Below are positions 45,618 through 57,052 of a stretch of DNA of 64,000 nucleotides, one piece after another (positions within the stretch are counted from its first letter, which is position 1; each line of letters begins with the position of its first letter). The stretch covers positions 1 to 64,000 of the forward strand of contig JAFKAC010000102.1 in assembly GCA_025766275.1 (NCBI GenBank), in the 5' to 3' direction. Under the pieces are notes generated by a model. The model did no database searches, had not been told where the DNA came from, and saw only the letters and a program-made list of their open reading frames with translations. This DNA comes from Lactarius indigo. Its lineage: Eukaryota > Basidiomycota > Agaricomycetes > Russulales > Russulaceae. The position numbers and the translations under genes were made by a program.

Positions 45618-48600
45618 CCCGCTTTATTCAGATTCAAATGTCGATCATTCTGGTCGTTCTCAGGTTTCCAGTGACTTCACCTCCGTAACTCAGGGCGCGT
45701 ATGTTGACAGGAACCTAATTTTATCAGCCCCCTGACATACAGATCGTATCGTAACCCTGAAATAAGGCATCAAGGCGGGTCAACCAAGGAGAATCTAGCG
45801 GGTGGACGCAGCGGCACACCATACCTAGGTGGAGTGTGGAGTCTTTTGGACAACTCCAGTGCCGTAATTATTCTGTGAACTCTATCAAATCATTATATCT
45901 GCGAGCGAAGCGCCGACGTACTGTGAAGTGCAATTGTTGATATGCTACGAGGAACACACTGTACCCGTACAGAAGAATGATAGGATGATGCCAGTGGGCC
46001 AGATGCCATTGAATCGGGTGAGCGTGGGTAAAGTAGACCAGTTCTGGTGCCAATTAACCTAGAAGTCGGACATATTGATACCGTATAATTTGGGTTCTTC
46101 TTGCTACCGTTAACCGGGTATCCACGAGGTTCCATGTCACCGAGCAGGGGCGGCCGCCTCAAGGCAGCGCCTGTATTTCAGATGTGTAAACGACGTGCTT
46201 CGTTATAGAGAAGTTGACCATCTAATTGAACGCCCATGGATAAAAGGAGGAATCGATGTGTCTTAAGGTCTACGTGAATCGCGATACTAAGTTACTGCAC
46301 AGACCGATACGCGATGATGCGTCAAGGGAAATCGGTGCCTATGCGGTAAAAGAATTTTCGTGTTGTTTGTGGGTATTTTCTGTCCTAGGTCACCAACAAT
46401 TTGGGTCAGTCAACGTGTCGGAACAAGGATCGACAGACCATAAGTTTTTTTTTCTCTACCACCGTGGCTTCTAATTCCAGAACCCTCGCTCGATCGACAC
46501 TCCGCCGTCCGGGGCTGCTTTCTCGGAAACCGGATCTTCTCCATTTCAACGGCCTTGTTGACCCTCGGACGTGATCGTTGGCGCAGTGGCAGCCAGAACT
46601 GGACAAGATTGGCTAGTGGAAATGTGAAGTACCTGATGAACGTCTCTGAGAGTGTGAACGTTCGAGGTTGCTCTGCCTGTGGGAGTGACCGCGAAAAAGC
46701 ACTCTTTCTCCACGCCACCGCGAAGGTAATTTTCCCGCGACTGTCACCGCGGGATCCCCAGATGGTTGATATTGTCCCCACACTGCTCGATCCAGTCAAA
46801 TTGGATTATTGGTCACAAAGATAACGCCCAGATGACTTAGGTATAATTGCATCCAACGTGAACTACAGTACAGCGATACGCCCATGTTTTGCAGAGGGTC
46901 ATCTAGACTAAACGTGCGATAACCCAAAATGAACCTGGAGTTGATTACTTAACATTTGCTCTCCACTTCCGAGATCGGGTCAACGTTTACCCATACCGCT
47001 CAGTCCCCCGTTTACACATCTTGTCACTCGTGGGTTACAAATGCTGACGGCCTTGACACGGATGTCAGTTCGAGGTGGAGTCGGCCGTCTGATAGGCGAT
47101 TCAGAGGAAGCTATCCCGGGCCCGTATCATCCGAATTCAAGGCCACGTTCAGTATGATTGCGTCCCGAGCGCCTTTGGACTGTAAGCGCCCTCCAACAGA
47201 TTCTGACGCCTGATTTTCTTCCAGTCTCTTTGGGGTGCATGTTGATTATACTCTCTTCGGTGTCTTCCCTGCAACTGTTGGGCGTGAGGTTCGTGCGCAC
47301 CTCGTGTACCAGTCGGACATTTACACGGTTTCGTGAATCCCCAGAATCCTCGTCCCAGGTATCCAGCCCACTCATAAGTAGACGTCGGAGAACGGCACAT
47401 CCACATCGATAAAACGAGTTGTGCTGGGCTTTGTCAAGGCTAGATATTACGTGAGTCTTTTTGTCATATCCCCGATATGTTCGGCGTCCGAACGATCTTC
47501 AGGGTGTTCTGAATAGAAATACCTCTTTCCGCCTCTCAACGTTGTTGTCGATAATTACAGTGTCAGTGGATCTACGTGTTGTGGGGGGGCCTCTCATCTG
47601 CCACAGTGGTCGTTGTCACCACCCTGACATTTCTTTCCGCAAACAATAGACTCGGGAATGTCACAAATCGCGGGGTGGAGACGGCGATGAGGAAACCGGA
47701 ATCGTGTCGGAGTAAACAGCAGAAGGTACGTGCCATGCCACGGAGCGGCTTTTGGTAACACTGACGGAATGGTAGAGTGGGCCAGGCTGTTTCTGTCATC
47801 TCGTTGTCAACATCTACACCTTATGTCACCTGCCCAGACCTGGTGCTTGTTAGTTTGGAGTTACTGTACGTCCGAGAGAATCGTGTACACACGTATGTGC
47901 TACAACTTCCGTGTCGTGGCTCTGACAGCCGCGTGTATTCTCTCACCTTGACATTGACATAGGTCCTTGTGAGCTCGTCACTCTGCCTAGGTCGTAAGGT
48001 TGTTTCAGTGGAGTGACCGGAGTAGGGTGACCAGAGGACCACCAATTACGTGTAGCCCCTTGAGAACGATTGACCACATCGGGAAAACAAGACTCGCGGA
48101 TGGCCGAGTTGAATGACCCTGAAGGAGTTTCCCTGGAAACCATGTCGGGTGTTCGTTCGGAGAAAAAAAAATGGGGGTCTTTACTTGAGCTGGTTAGATG
48201 GTTCGAGCTAAAGAGTGTCGAATTTCGTCACCCAAATTTCTCGACACAGTCGAGGCAACTTATTCCCAAGCGTACAAGCGTGCAAATCACGCACGTTCTG
48301 ATGGAAACTTCACACGTGTTCCAGCTCTGTGGAATCCCTCTTGCCGATAGTGGAGGCACATCGGTTGAGATCTTGAGTGACCCTTGAAAAGTTCATGTAT
48401 TCATCTCCCGGCGCGAGCTGTCGGCTATGATTGACTACTCCTGTCCAGAGCTGGACTATACGCAGATCTCCCGTGATGCTGGTGCGTATGATGGCCGGCT
48501 AACTAGCAAATGCCCTTATAATCATCGCGCTTGAGGACTGATGTAATTAGATACCGGCTGGGGCGGGTTTACGGCCCCCGCCGCGGAAAATAAAGTTGGT

Positions 48601-49282
48601 CGCTTCATCGAGAAGCTACGAAAGGCGTACGAACCATTCAAGGCATTACATAGATGAATGAGGCCTTGGCGGAGACCGTCTTCGCAACGAAACCGAGCGT
48701 GGTTGTTGTGGTGATTGGCGACTCCATACGTTAGTCTACCTCCTGCCCAGTGATTCTCTACAGTATATGTGATCGATGAATGGCGAAAGACGACACGTGC
48801 TTTTCATCGGATGCAGTCATGCAGAATCCTTCGGAGACCAACGCCCATTAGAACCGACGACGTACAGTGGCCCGACGAACGTTGTCACTACACTTGACTG
48901 CGATTTGATCATTCAAACCTGGGCCCACATGGGACGTGCCAGATTTATATGTGGTCACAAGGGCCTGTTGCACTTCCTGGATCCCAGGCCACACTCTATT
49001 CCGAAGTGACACACTTTCCAGTAGCGTGATCTCATCAGACTCCACCTCTTAAGCATGCGGTTTTCATCCGCAGCACACCCGCTGACACGCCGAGTTCACA
49101 CACACACACGAACGTTGGGTGACCCACGCTCTAATCCATGGACATCCATAGGTTGCAGACTGACAGACACTAGACACCAACGCAATTGCTGTGGCTCTTC
49201 GTTGGGTAATAAACTTGGATTCACGTCCTGCGTTCATTATAAATAAGGAGGCGCGTCGTGGAGCAACGCCACAGACTCGCGA
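45618..49282. other. Gene-poor interval with possible decayed coding sequence
   Basis: No intact gene was recognised. Between about 46460 and 48950 several plus-strand segments look coding in short stretches, but stops and frame changes prevent a continuous model. The clearest segment is listed separately. Confidence 0.4.
48070..48960 (+). pseudogene. Possible decayed multi-exon gene of unknown family
   Basis: A frame from 48070 to 48387 is followed by short coding-like pieces with plausible splice sites: SAMIDYSCPELDYTQISRDA (about 48420-48480), then after a GTGCGT-TTAG intron TGWGGFTAPAAENKVGRFIE with KLRKAYEPFKALH (to about 48655), then NEALAETVFATKPSVVVVVI, and VIDEWRKTTRAFHRMQSC in shifted frames (about 48770-48830). 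At least two stops or shifts interrupt it. I do not recognise the family, and the call rests on the coding-like composition and splice-like borders. Confidence 0.3.
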
Positions 49283-50769
49283 ATGATACTCACCGCTCTA
49301 ATCCCGCTCTTCTCGACAGCCTTTGTGGCACAGGCAAGAGCAATTCTACTGTTCTACTGCACCACTGTGCTCACTCCTAGACAGGCGCTTACTTTTAAGG
49401 CTCCGTCAACATCACCGACGGCACCCTCGTCCAATTATGTTGGAGCAAACAACGGAACTCTTCCGACCTCCCCTATCGTACCTGGACGATCCTTCGACCG
49501 TTTTATTCAGGTTAATACTAAAATGGTGTCGTGTGTTCTCTTCGTCACTCACTGACCTCAATCCACAGATCTGGCTTGAAAATACTGACTTCGCAACCGC
49601 CTCTTCTGCCGTATGTTCTTTCCTCACTATCTCATAGACCTTGGTTGATTTATACCCCATCAGCCTGTGTTCCAGTCGCTCGCTAGTCAAGGGATATTGT
49701 TGAACAAATACTTTGCCCTCACTCACCCTTCTGAGCCCAATTATGTTGCGACGGTTGGCGGAGATTACTGGGGCATGGCAAATGACAACATGTTCAACAT
49801 CCCAAGCAAGTACGTGCTCAATGGACTTACCATCCCTAATTTTCCTCCTGATAATGGCACGTAGCATTGCCACGATCGTGGATGTTCTCGACACAAAGTC
49901 CATCTCCTGGGCGAGCTACTCAGAGAACATGCCCACAGACGATTTTGGGGGTTTCAAGTAATTATACGCTCGCCAATTTTTCTTACCTATCTGACAAAAG
50001 CAAAGCTTCGCATCTAATAACTACGTTTCCGGTACGGGCACGTTCACGTACTACGTACGCAAGCACAACCCTCTAGTCATCTATGACTCGGTCGCGAAAA
50101 ACCCCAACCGGGCTTCGAGGATCCGCAACTTCAACGACTTCGCGGCCGACGTGAACGCGAACGCGATCCCGCAATGGGTCTTCGTCACGCCAAACATGGT
50201 CAACGACGGGCACGACTCGGACATAAACTTCTCTTCCGCATGGCTCAATTACTGGCTCGTTCCGCTCCTTTCAAATCCGAACTTCAATAACGACCGCACG
50301 CTCATCTTACTCACATTTGACGAGAACGAGAACAGCGGGGTGAATAACCAGATCTGGGCGACACTCCTTGGCGGCGCAGTCCCCGCGGCTCTTCGCGGGA
50401 CGACCGACTCGACCTTCTACACGCACTACTCCTCACTCAGTACGGTGCAGGCTAACTGGGCACTCGGCTCTCTCGGCCGGTTCGATACGAACAAGTGAGT
50501 CTCAGTCATATATCGCGATGCGCCACACGATTGTCTCATTTTCTCGCCGGGCCCTGCCCAATAAAAAAACTAGGACGCTCGCAAACGTGTATTCTCCCGT
50601 CGCTTCTGCCGTAGGTTACACCAACCAGGTCGTGAACCCAATTCCGATCCTCAACAAGAGCGGCACAGAGCCTGGCCCGCTGAACCCGAACCCGGCTCTC
50701 GTCACGCCCTATCCGCCACCGGACACCTCCGCTGTGGGAGCCGGCGGCGGACCCGTGGTTGTCTTGTGA
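49283..50769 (+). CDS. Secreted acid-phosphatase-like phosphoesterase (PF04185 type)
   Basis: Multi-exon gene starting at ATG 49283 with a signal-peptide-like N-terminus (MILTALIPLFSTAFVAQARA). Conserved blocks of fungal acid phosphatases of the phosphoesterase family are FDRFIQ/IWLENTDFATASS (across an intron), GILLNKYFALTHPSEPNYVA with TVGGDYWGMANDN (about 49690-49790), IVDVLDTKSISWASYSENMP (49870), YVRKHNPLVIYDS (50055), VFVTPNMVNDGHDSDINFSS (50180) and LILLTFDENEN (about 50302). The metal-binding Asp/Asn/His residues in these blocks are present. The last intron ends in CTAG before TLANVYSP. The region 49340-49380 may be a small intron with a non-GT donor; if retained, it adds about 16 residues after the signal peptide. 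The enzyme would release phosphate from organic esters outside the cell. The stop is at 50767-50769. Confidence 0.87.
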
Positions 50770-51177
50770 GCATCGCACGAAGGGCGCCACCAGGACGAAA
50801 CCAGACCACCGCCAAAATTCTTCCTTAAGTACAGGTAGTGAAGAGTTTTGTGATTTTGGCTAAATAATGAGTGCAAGCGCTTTCAAGATGTTTCGCGTTT
50901 TGTCGCCTGTTGCATTTCGGTGAGCATGTATACTACGTCTTGGTAGGCCAGTAATTACAATCGCTGTTACTCGAGCATGTTGTCGACATTCCTGAGGACC
51001 AATGGAACCTGTTTTCTGCCATCCCAATACCTAAATCTGCAATTCTACGTGTTGTGCCTAGAATATTGTTGTCACGGGATACTTCCAGGCGTTCCAACCT
51101 GCGAAACCAATCTTTACTGGAATTAGCCGTCTGCATCGTCGCTGTCCAAAGCGCTGTCTTTGTGTGTACAATTTAAC
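50770..51177. other. Intergenic interval downstream of the phosphatase
   Basis: Presumed 3' untranslated sequence and spacer; no gene recognised. Confidence 0.4.
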
Positions 51178-54100
51178 GACGAGGTGGCAAAGGACGTAAG
51201 CGCAAGCTATGATGTACTCCTCTTAGGCGCATGGAGGGCTTCTTCAACCTCAAGGTCTATTTTCAAAGTTTTCTCAACACTGAACTGGCGGAGACACTTG
51301 TGAAGGTCGTGGTCAAGTCACTGAATATACTCTCTATCGCAATGAAGGAGATCGAACGAAGTCGAACAGGTGAGTCGTTTCTGAGGGATATACTTATAAC
51401 TCTTACATTGTGTTCAAGAATATTTTTCAATAAACCAGTGGGGAAACGGTATCGAGAATGCGCCGGAAGAATTGGAGAACCTGACTCAGGCGGAGCGTTA
51501 TATAGTGACAGCTCAGGTTCTCCATGACACCAGTGAGCTAAAACGCGGTGCGTTACCCTATTGACTAGGTTCCCCACTTCTCGCAAAACTCTGACCGTCT
51601 AGATATGGAGGCAGATGGCGCAGCTGTAAAACGGACGGCAAACCAGGGTGAAGACCGTCCGTGATTCCTCGACTCGTATCGCCCATTGTGGAAACGGAAG
51701 CCTAGCCATAGGGAAGATAATACGAAAGGAGACTCGGGAATGGTTCTCTCCCCCAGGCCCATCAATGAATCACAACATTACGTGGAATTCCTATCATGCG
51801 GGCGTAACACCGACACAGGGACAATGCCACTCAAGACGGATCAAGAACAGAGTTAGGACTTCGGTATAATCCTCAAGCACAGTGGAAGAGCACGAGTACA
51901 GGTGGGATGAATAAGAGGAGAGGATACGATAAGATAAGAAAAGGGGAGAAAGGAGACTGAGCGACCGTCGCTTGAGGTCGCTCTATTTAACTGGTCTCTG
52001 AAACCCTGAGTCTCTGGAACGCATCTGAAACATTCCTGAGCTCTGACGTGTGTGAAAGTAGAAGAGCTCGACGATCGGCATGATCGGAGCGTGTTTGGTT
52101 AAGATATACTTATAGCGGGATCAACCACGTGGCTCTTTGGACGCACTGTATTTATCGACTGAAAGTCAGATGGTTCCCTCCTACTGTATGGGCTCATGGC
52201 GAACGCACGATCTGCGTTGTGCGACGCCGGACAGGCCTCCATGGCGTACTTCGACTTCGACTTTCGAGATAAAGATTTAAAAAAATGTCGCAACCTTGTC
52301 ACTTCCCTTATCCTGCTTTCTGCTTTCTCGAACCCCTGTTGCGACATAATCTATTAGGTGTATTCAGCACATGGAAATGGCGCGCGACAACCCACCAACG
52401 ATGTCTTGACAGATTGTTTAAAGGTGTGGCCGAACACCGAATTTACAACATCACGGACGCACTCGACGAGTGCCCCGACCACTCTGGGTAGCAAACCGCT
52501 CCAGAGGAAGTTATGGTTGTCTGTCAGCTGTAGAAACTACGGCGGTCAGTGCAACGGAATATCCGAGGGATCATTCTCGAGAAGCTCCCGACGACCTTAG
52601 ACGAGACATACGAACAGGTGTTGAAGGGCACCAACGAAGACAACAGAGAACACGCTCGTTGTCTCCTTCACTGCCTTGCGGTCGCCAATCGTCCCCATCT
52701 AGTCGAAGGGATCGCTGAAATCCTTAGGTTTGACTTTGATGACGTTGAGGGAAGTTATCCGAGGTTCTAGGTGGACTGGCGATCGAAGGACCAAGAAGTG
52801 GCCGTTCTATCCACATGCTCAAGTCTGATTACCGTTGCCGACAATCGTGGCTCTGGAGTGGTGCAGTTTTTTTCACTTCTCCATCAAAGAGTTCCTTATA
52901 TCAGATCGGCTCACATCCTCAACTGGAGATGTCTCTCGATATCACATTCTCCCCGAAACTGCCCACACCATCCTCGCGCAGGCCATTCTTATACTTTCTC
53001 CATTTGGACGGTAAGGTTGACAAAAAGTGTGTCAAGGATTCTCCTCTGGCTAAATACTCGGCTAAACACTGGGTCGCACATGCCCAATTCGAGGACGTTG
53101 CGTCTCGCGTGAAAGATGGGGCGCAGTCTCTCCTTTTGATCCTGACAAACCGCATCTTGTAGCATGGTCCAGGATATACAACATAGGCACATGGTCCTAT
53201 TGGGATCCCCGTTAGACATACCCAACCCCCTATACTTCTCCGCGCTTTGTGGGTTTCATGACCTAGTTGCCGCATCTGGTGAATGCTATTGGTAGCTAAT
53301 TTGGCGCTCCACTTCTCGCGGCACTATACAGAAAACACATTCAGGTTGCAGACGGGGTTCCTGCTTCGACATGGTGGGAAAGTTGATATTCAGGGGCGAA
53401 TGAACAGATCCAGCTGCACACCTATGTAGCACTACATTTTCAGTGAACTACGCGTCCAGGTCACAGCACGACCATTTCTAGAGCGCGGCGCAAACGTGAA
53501 TGCACAGGACAAATACCTCACAACTTCGTTGCTTCTGGAAATACAATGAAAAATGTACGATATCACGCGGGTTTTACTTGCTCGTGGCGCGGAACCTTAT
53601 GTGAAGAACGACAAAAGACAAGGCCCCATTGCACCTATTGTTTGAAGGCGACTTTGGATACGAAGACGATGTCCTAAGTCTCGCACGCTTATTACTGGAG
53701 CGTGGCGCGGATGCGAATGCAAGGGATAAAAATCACGCTACGCCGTTATTGCTGGCAGTGGAACGGTCCATGGACGTCATCGCGCAGATTCTCCTTGAAC
53801 GTGGGATAGAATCTAATGTGAAGAACAGCAAGGAAAAGTCCCCGCTACACCTTCTACTAGAGCGAAGATTTCATGATCACGACGACATTAACGACATTCT
53901 CGCTGCTGGGCGGCAATTATTAGAATGGGGGGCGGATGTGAATGCACAAGATGAGTGCAACACAGCGCCACTACAGTTTGCATCCAATCATCGGAGGCTC
54001 GAGATCGCACACATTATTCTTGATCGTGCTGACTTGGAGATAGGTCGGAGTCGGGCCCTATTGCACATGCAATCAGAAGGTGAATGCAATTTATAGGAAC

Positions 54101-54987
54101 AAAAAGCCTCCGTGTTACACAGTTCTCACTAGAACGCGGCGCAGACGTGGACACGCAGAACGAGGACTACACGGCGGCCCACCTACATTCGGCATGTTAC
54201 TTTGAGTGGCCCGAGATGGCACGGGAGTAGTTCTACCATGGTGCAAGTGCAAACAGGGTGAACATCCGGGGCGAGACGCCATTGCATCCAGTGTCACGCG
54301 GTCATTACGACACTCAAGAAGGCAGTGTTGGAATTGTACTGCTTTTGCTCGGGCGCGGCGCGAATCTCAGCGCACAAGATAAGGACATACAACCGCGTTG
54401 CAGGCTCAAGATCATATGTGCGCTACTCCACCATGGTGCAAGAGTCAACACGAGGAACGAACTGGGACGGACCCTACTGCACCTCGTGTTAGAAGGCAAC
54501 AGTTACAGCAGAATTGGTGTCGGTATTGTGAGCCTATTGCCGAAGCATGGCACGGACGTGAACGCGCAAGACGGTTACAATGAAACCCGACTACACCTGG
54601 CATCCGACCATGGGAAGCTCGTGATTGGGTGTGCGGGTGTTGCTTATCCATAGCCCAAACGCCAATGCAAAGAACATCTATGGTCGGACTCCGTTGCGTG
54701 TTTTGTCACCCCGGCCATGGCGCTTCGAAGATGAGTTTCGTTTTTTTTTAGGACTACGAGTGGATGGCGGCGCGGACGTCAAGGCACGAGACATGGACCA
54801 CGAAACTCCGTTGAATATGGTATATCGCAATAATAGACTCGACCTCGCACGATGTCTTCTTGAGAGTGGAGTGGATCAAGGTGCGAGGGATAACAAAGCA
54901 GAGACCCCGTCCCAGCTCGCACAGCAACTAACGGCGATGGAATTTCGTCAGACTATACCCCCGATACACACAGTCAGTATAGTATGA
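51178..54987 (+). pseudogene. Broken NACHT-ankyrin repeat (NLR-like) gene
   Basis: A nearly full-length relic of a basidiomycete NACHT-ankyrin protein, interrupted by many stops and frameshifts. In order: an N-terminal helical domain (VAKDVSASYDVLL, about 51190; FFNLKVYFQSFLNTELAETL, 51240-51295; ENAPEELENLTQAERYIVTA, about 51453-51512); a linker EWFSPPGPSMNHNI (about 51740-51785); part of the NACHT ATPase (QASMAYFDFDFRDKDLKKCR, about 52230-52290, and the Walker B-like ITDALDECPDHSG, about 52450-52490); a post-NACHT region (EKLPTTLDETYEQVLKG, about 52570-52630, and VLSTCSSLITVADNRGSG); then degenerate ankyrin repeats from about 53360 to 54960, with the recurring pattern LLLERGADANARDKNHATPL and LLESGVDQGARDNKAETP. 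The P-loop segment is not recognisable. Such proteins are fungal NLR-like receptors in allorecognition or defence; this copy cannot encode one. Confidence 0.8.
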
Positions 54988-55005
54988 AGGAATGAACATA
55001 CTGTT

Positions 55006-55037
55006 GACCTCAGCCTTTTGGGTGAAAGGCTGGGGTC
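55006..55037. repeat. Hairpin directly after the ankyrin relic
   Basis: GACCTCAGCCTTT pairs with AAAGGCTGGGGTC (one G-T type mismatch) around a 6-nt loop. Confidence 0.6.
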
Positions 55038-55308
55038 CCATCGTCAAGACTACGGACTATTTAATAGAAAAAATATACATTAAGTCGCTGATAAGTCGGA
55101 GTGTCTGTGACACTTATGACACCGTGACAGGACTACTCTAACTTAGACTAGCAGAGGGACCTTGAACTGCAACCACCTGTCGAACTGCATCACCTGTTGA
55201 GCTGAATACTTATTGAGGTTCATCACATATGTCTAGTGGTCATGATATGCACATAATTTGGAATATGCACGTTGCCCCTCCCATAAACGATAATATGTGC
55301 AGACAGTC

Positions 55309-55357
55309 TTGGGTACTGCGGATCTGGCCGAGCCGATGATCCGATGGCAGTACCCAA
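55309..55357. repeat. 11-bp perfect inverted repeat
   Basis: TTGGGTACTGC (55309-55319) and GCAGTACCCAA (55347-55357) are perfect reverse complements separated by 27 bp. Confidence 0.75.
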
Positions 55358-55406
55358 TGCACCGCCATCATGTCTCTGATTCGAGCGAGGATCAGAACTT
55401 AAAACA

Positions 55407-55426
55407 GTACAGTACTAGTACTGTAC
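55407..55426. repeat. 20-bp perfect palindrome
   Basis: GTACAGTACTAGTACTGTAC reads the same on both strands with no spacer. It lies 50 bp from the inverted repeat at 55309-55357 and shares its GTACT core. Confidence 0.8.
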
Positions 55427-57052
55427 CAGTACATCAGCGGGACCATCACCGCGCGCACGATGGCCAGTTCGGCACTCCGGCCGAGTGTGAATGATGGCCC
55501 CCCCCCCATTCGTGTCCGGTTGCGATTTCGGGGAGCATTCTCCGATTCCCCCATGCGACACAAGGACGCCATCCGGGGACGTGACGTAGTCGAGCTTGAG
55601 AAGAGTGTCCCATAAATAACTCATGCCTGGACGAACGAGCTTCTTATTCGAGCTTTCTCAGAAGTCGTAGCCGACGGGCCCTTGGTGGTCCTTCCTCCCG
55701 ATGAAGCCGCGGGCCTGGACAGAAAACACTGATTCATATCCGATCCGAGTCCCCCTGCCCCCATACCCCGACCCCCCCATTCCCCTCGGACCAACACACT
55801 CTATCATAAAAAATCCCCGGCGGTTCTGAACGCCCATGCGATCACCAACCGAGCGCCACCGAGCGGGCAGCGGATCGATCATGATTTCCCCCTCCCCCAT
55901 CGTCCGTCCATCGCCAAGCCATTGGCCGTTACGTGAGTATTTTTTTCGCGCGAACCCCTTCGTAGTTGATAACCGGGACGCGCTGTCGTCACCCACACAC
56001 GCATGTCGCACCCCACGCTCGCGTCGTTCCGTAGCCCTTCTGGTTGGGGTGAGAGAACAGACACATGACGTACGATAGCGACGCTGTAACCAGGTCTGAT
56101 GCTACGGCACCAGCACTCACGACAATCGCCGCCCAAAGTCACCGGGGACTACGACCGCATCACGGAGATGTTGACACAAATCGCGCGGGAGAAGGCCCGC
56201 TCAGGAAGCAAGCAAAAGGTTCTCGGCGAGCTACTGCGCGGCGCCGGCAACGGGTTACCTATATAATGTTGGAACAAAAACATGAATAGAGTGAGTGATC
56301 TTTGTGAGAGTAAAAAAAAAAGGGATCCTTCGAATAGGGGGAAACGACAGAAAGACAAAAGTGACCGACTGGATGAGCGAGCAATTGCCGCAGCGCAGCG
56401 AGTCCAGGGGCGGCGGCGCCGTTAAAGATTTGAGTTACGGAAGTTGTATTCATTTTACGTTCTTGAACTCCTGACGATGACGGTTGCGGGTATCTGCGGT
56501 GGGCCATGTGCTCGCTTTACATGCCTCATAGCGCCCAATGGCCGTAACAGGCAATGTCAAGGGCTGTGATCCGTCGTTTGACCGCGCAATCAAACCCGGT
56601 TGGGAACACGAAAGGAGATGAAGATGTGTTTGTTCTTTACATTCGCTCTACATACAATAAATACAGTAGCAGATCTCCATGGTCTAGGGGACTATTAACG
56701 ATACGCAAGCTACAGAAGTCCATATGAGATGATGAGAAATGAGACGGAAAGAGAAAGGAGAGATCAGCAAGCATTGGTGCGGAAACATATGGGTAACCGA
56801 TAGGACAGCAAAGGACGTAGTTCAGAGGGATAAGGTAACGGAGTCGGAAACTACGATGCAATATGGGGACAAGACTATACACAAAAGGCATTGGGGGAGC
56901 CCAGAGGCGCCCGCGCATCAAGGTGTCATCAAATGTTGTCGTTCGTTCATCATGAAGCTCAGCGGAGATGGTGGTGGAAATGTGTGGAAAGTGAAGTCGA
57001 TGAGTCAGCAGTACCAAGTAGATGCGGAAGATCTGAGGGAGATACAAGAATG

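Larger units (their letters stand above)
54988..57052. other. Gene-free interval with several perfect inverted repeats
   Basis: No gene recognised. It contains three notable inverted repeats, listed separately, and a short stretch of C-rich sequence at 55498-55508. Purine-rich sequence at about 56280-56350 resembles simple repeats. Confidence 0.45.

Noticed and set aside
51474..51523. 11-bp inverted repeat GGAGAACCTGA/TCAGGTTCTCC
   Set aside because: Both arms fall inside degraded coding sequence of the NACHT-ankyrin relic (around ENLTQAE), so the symmetry is probably chance.
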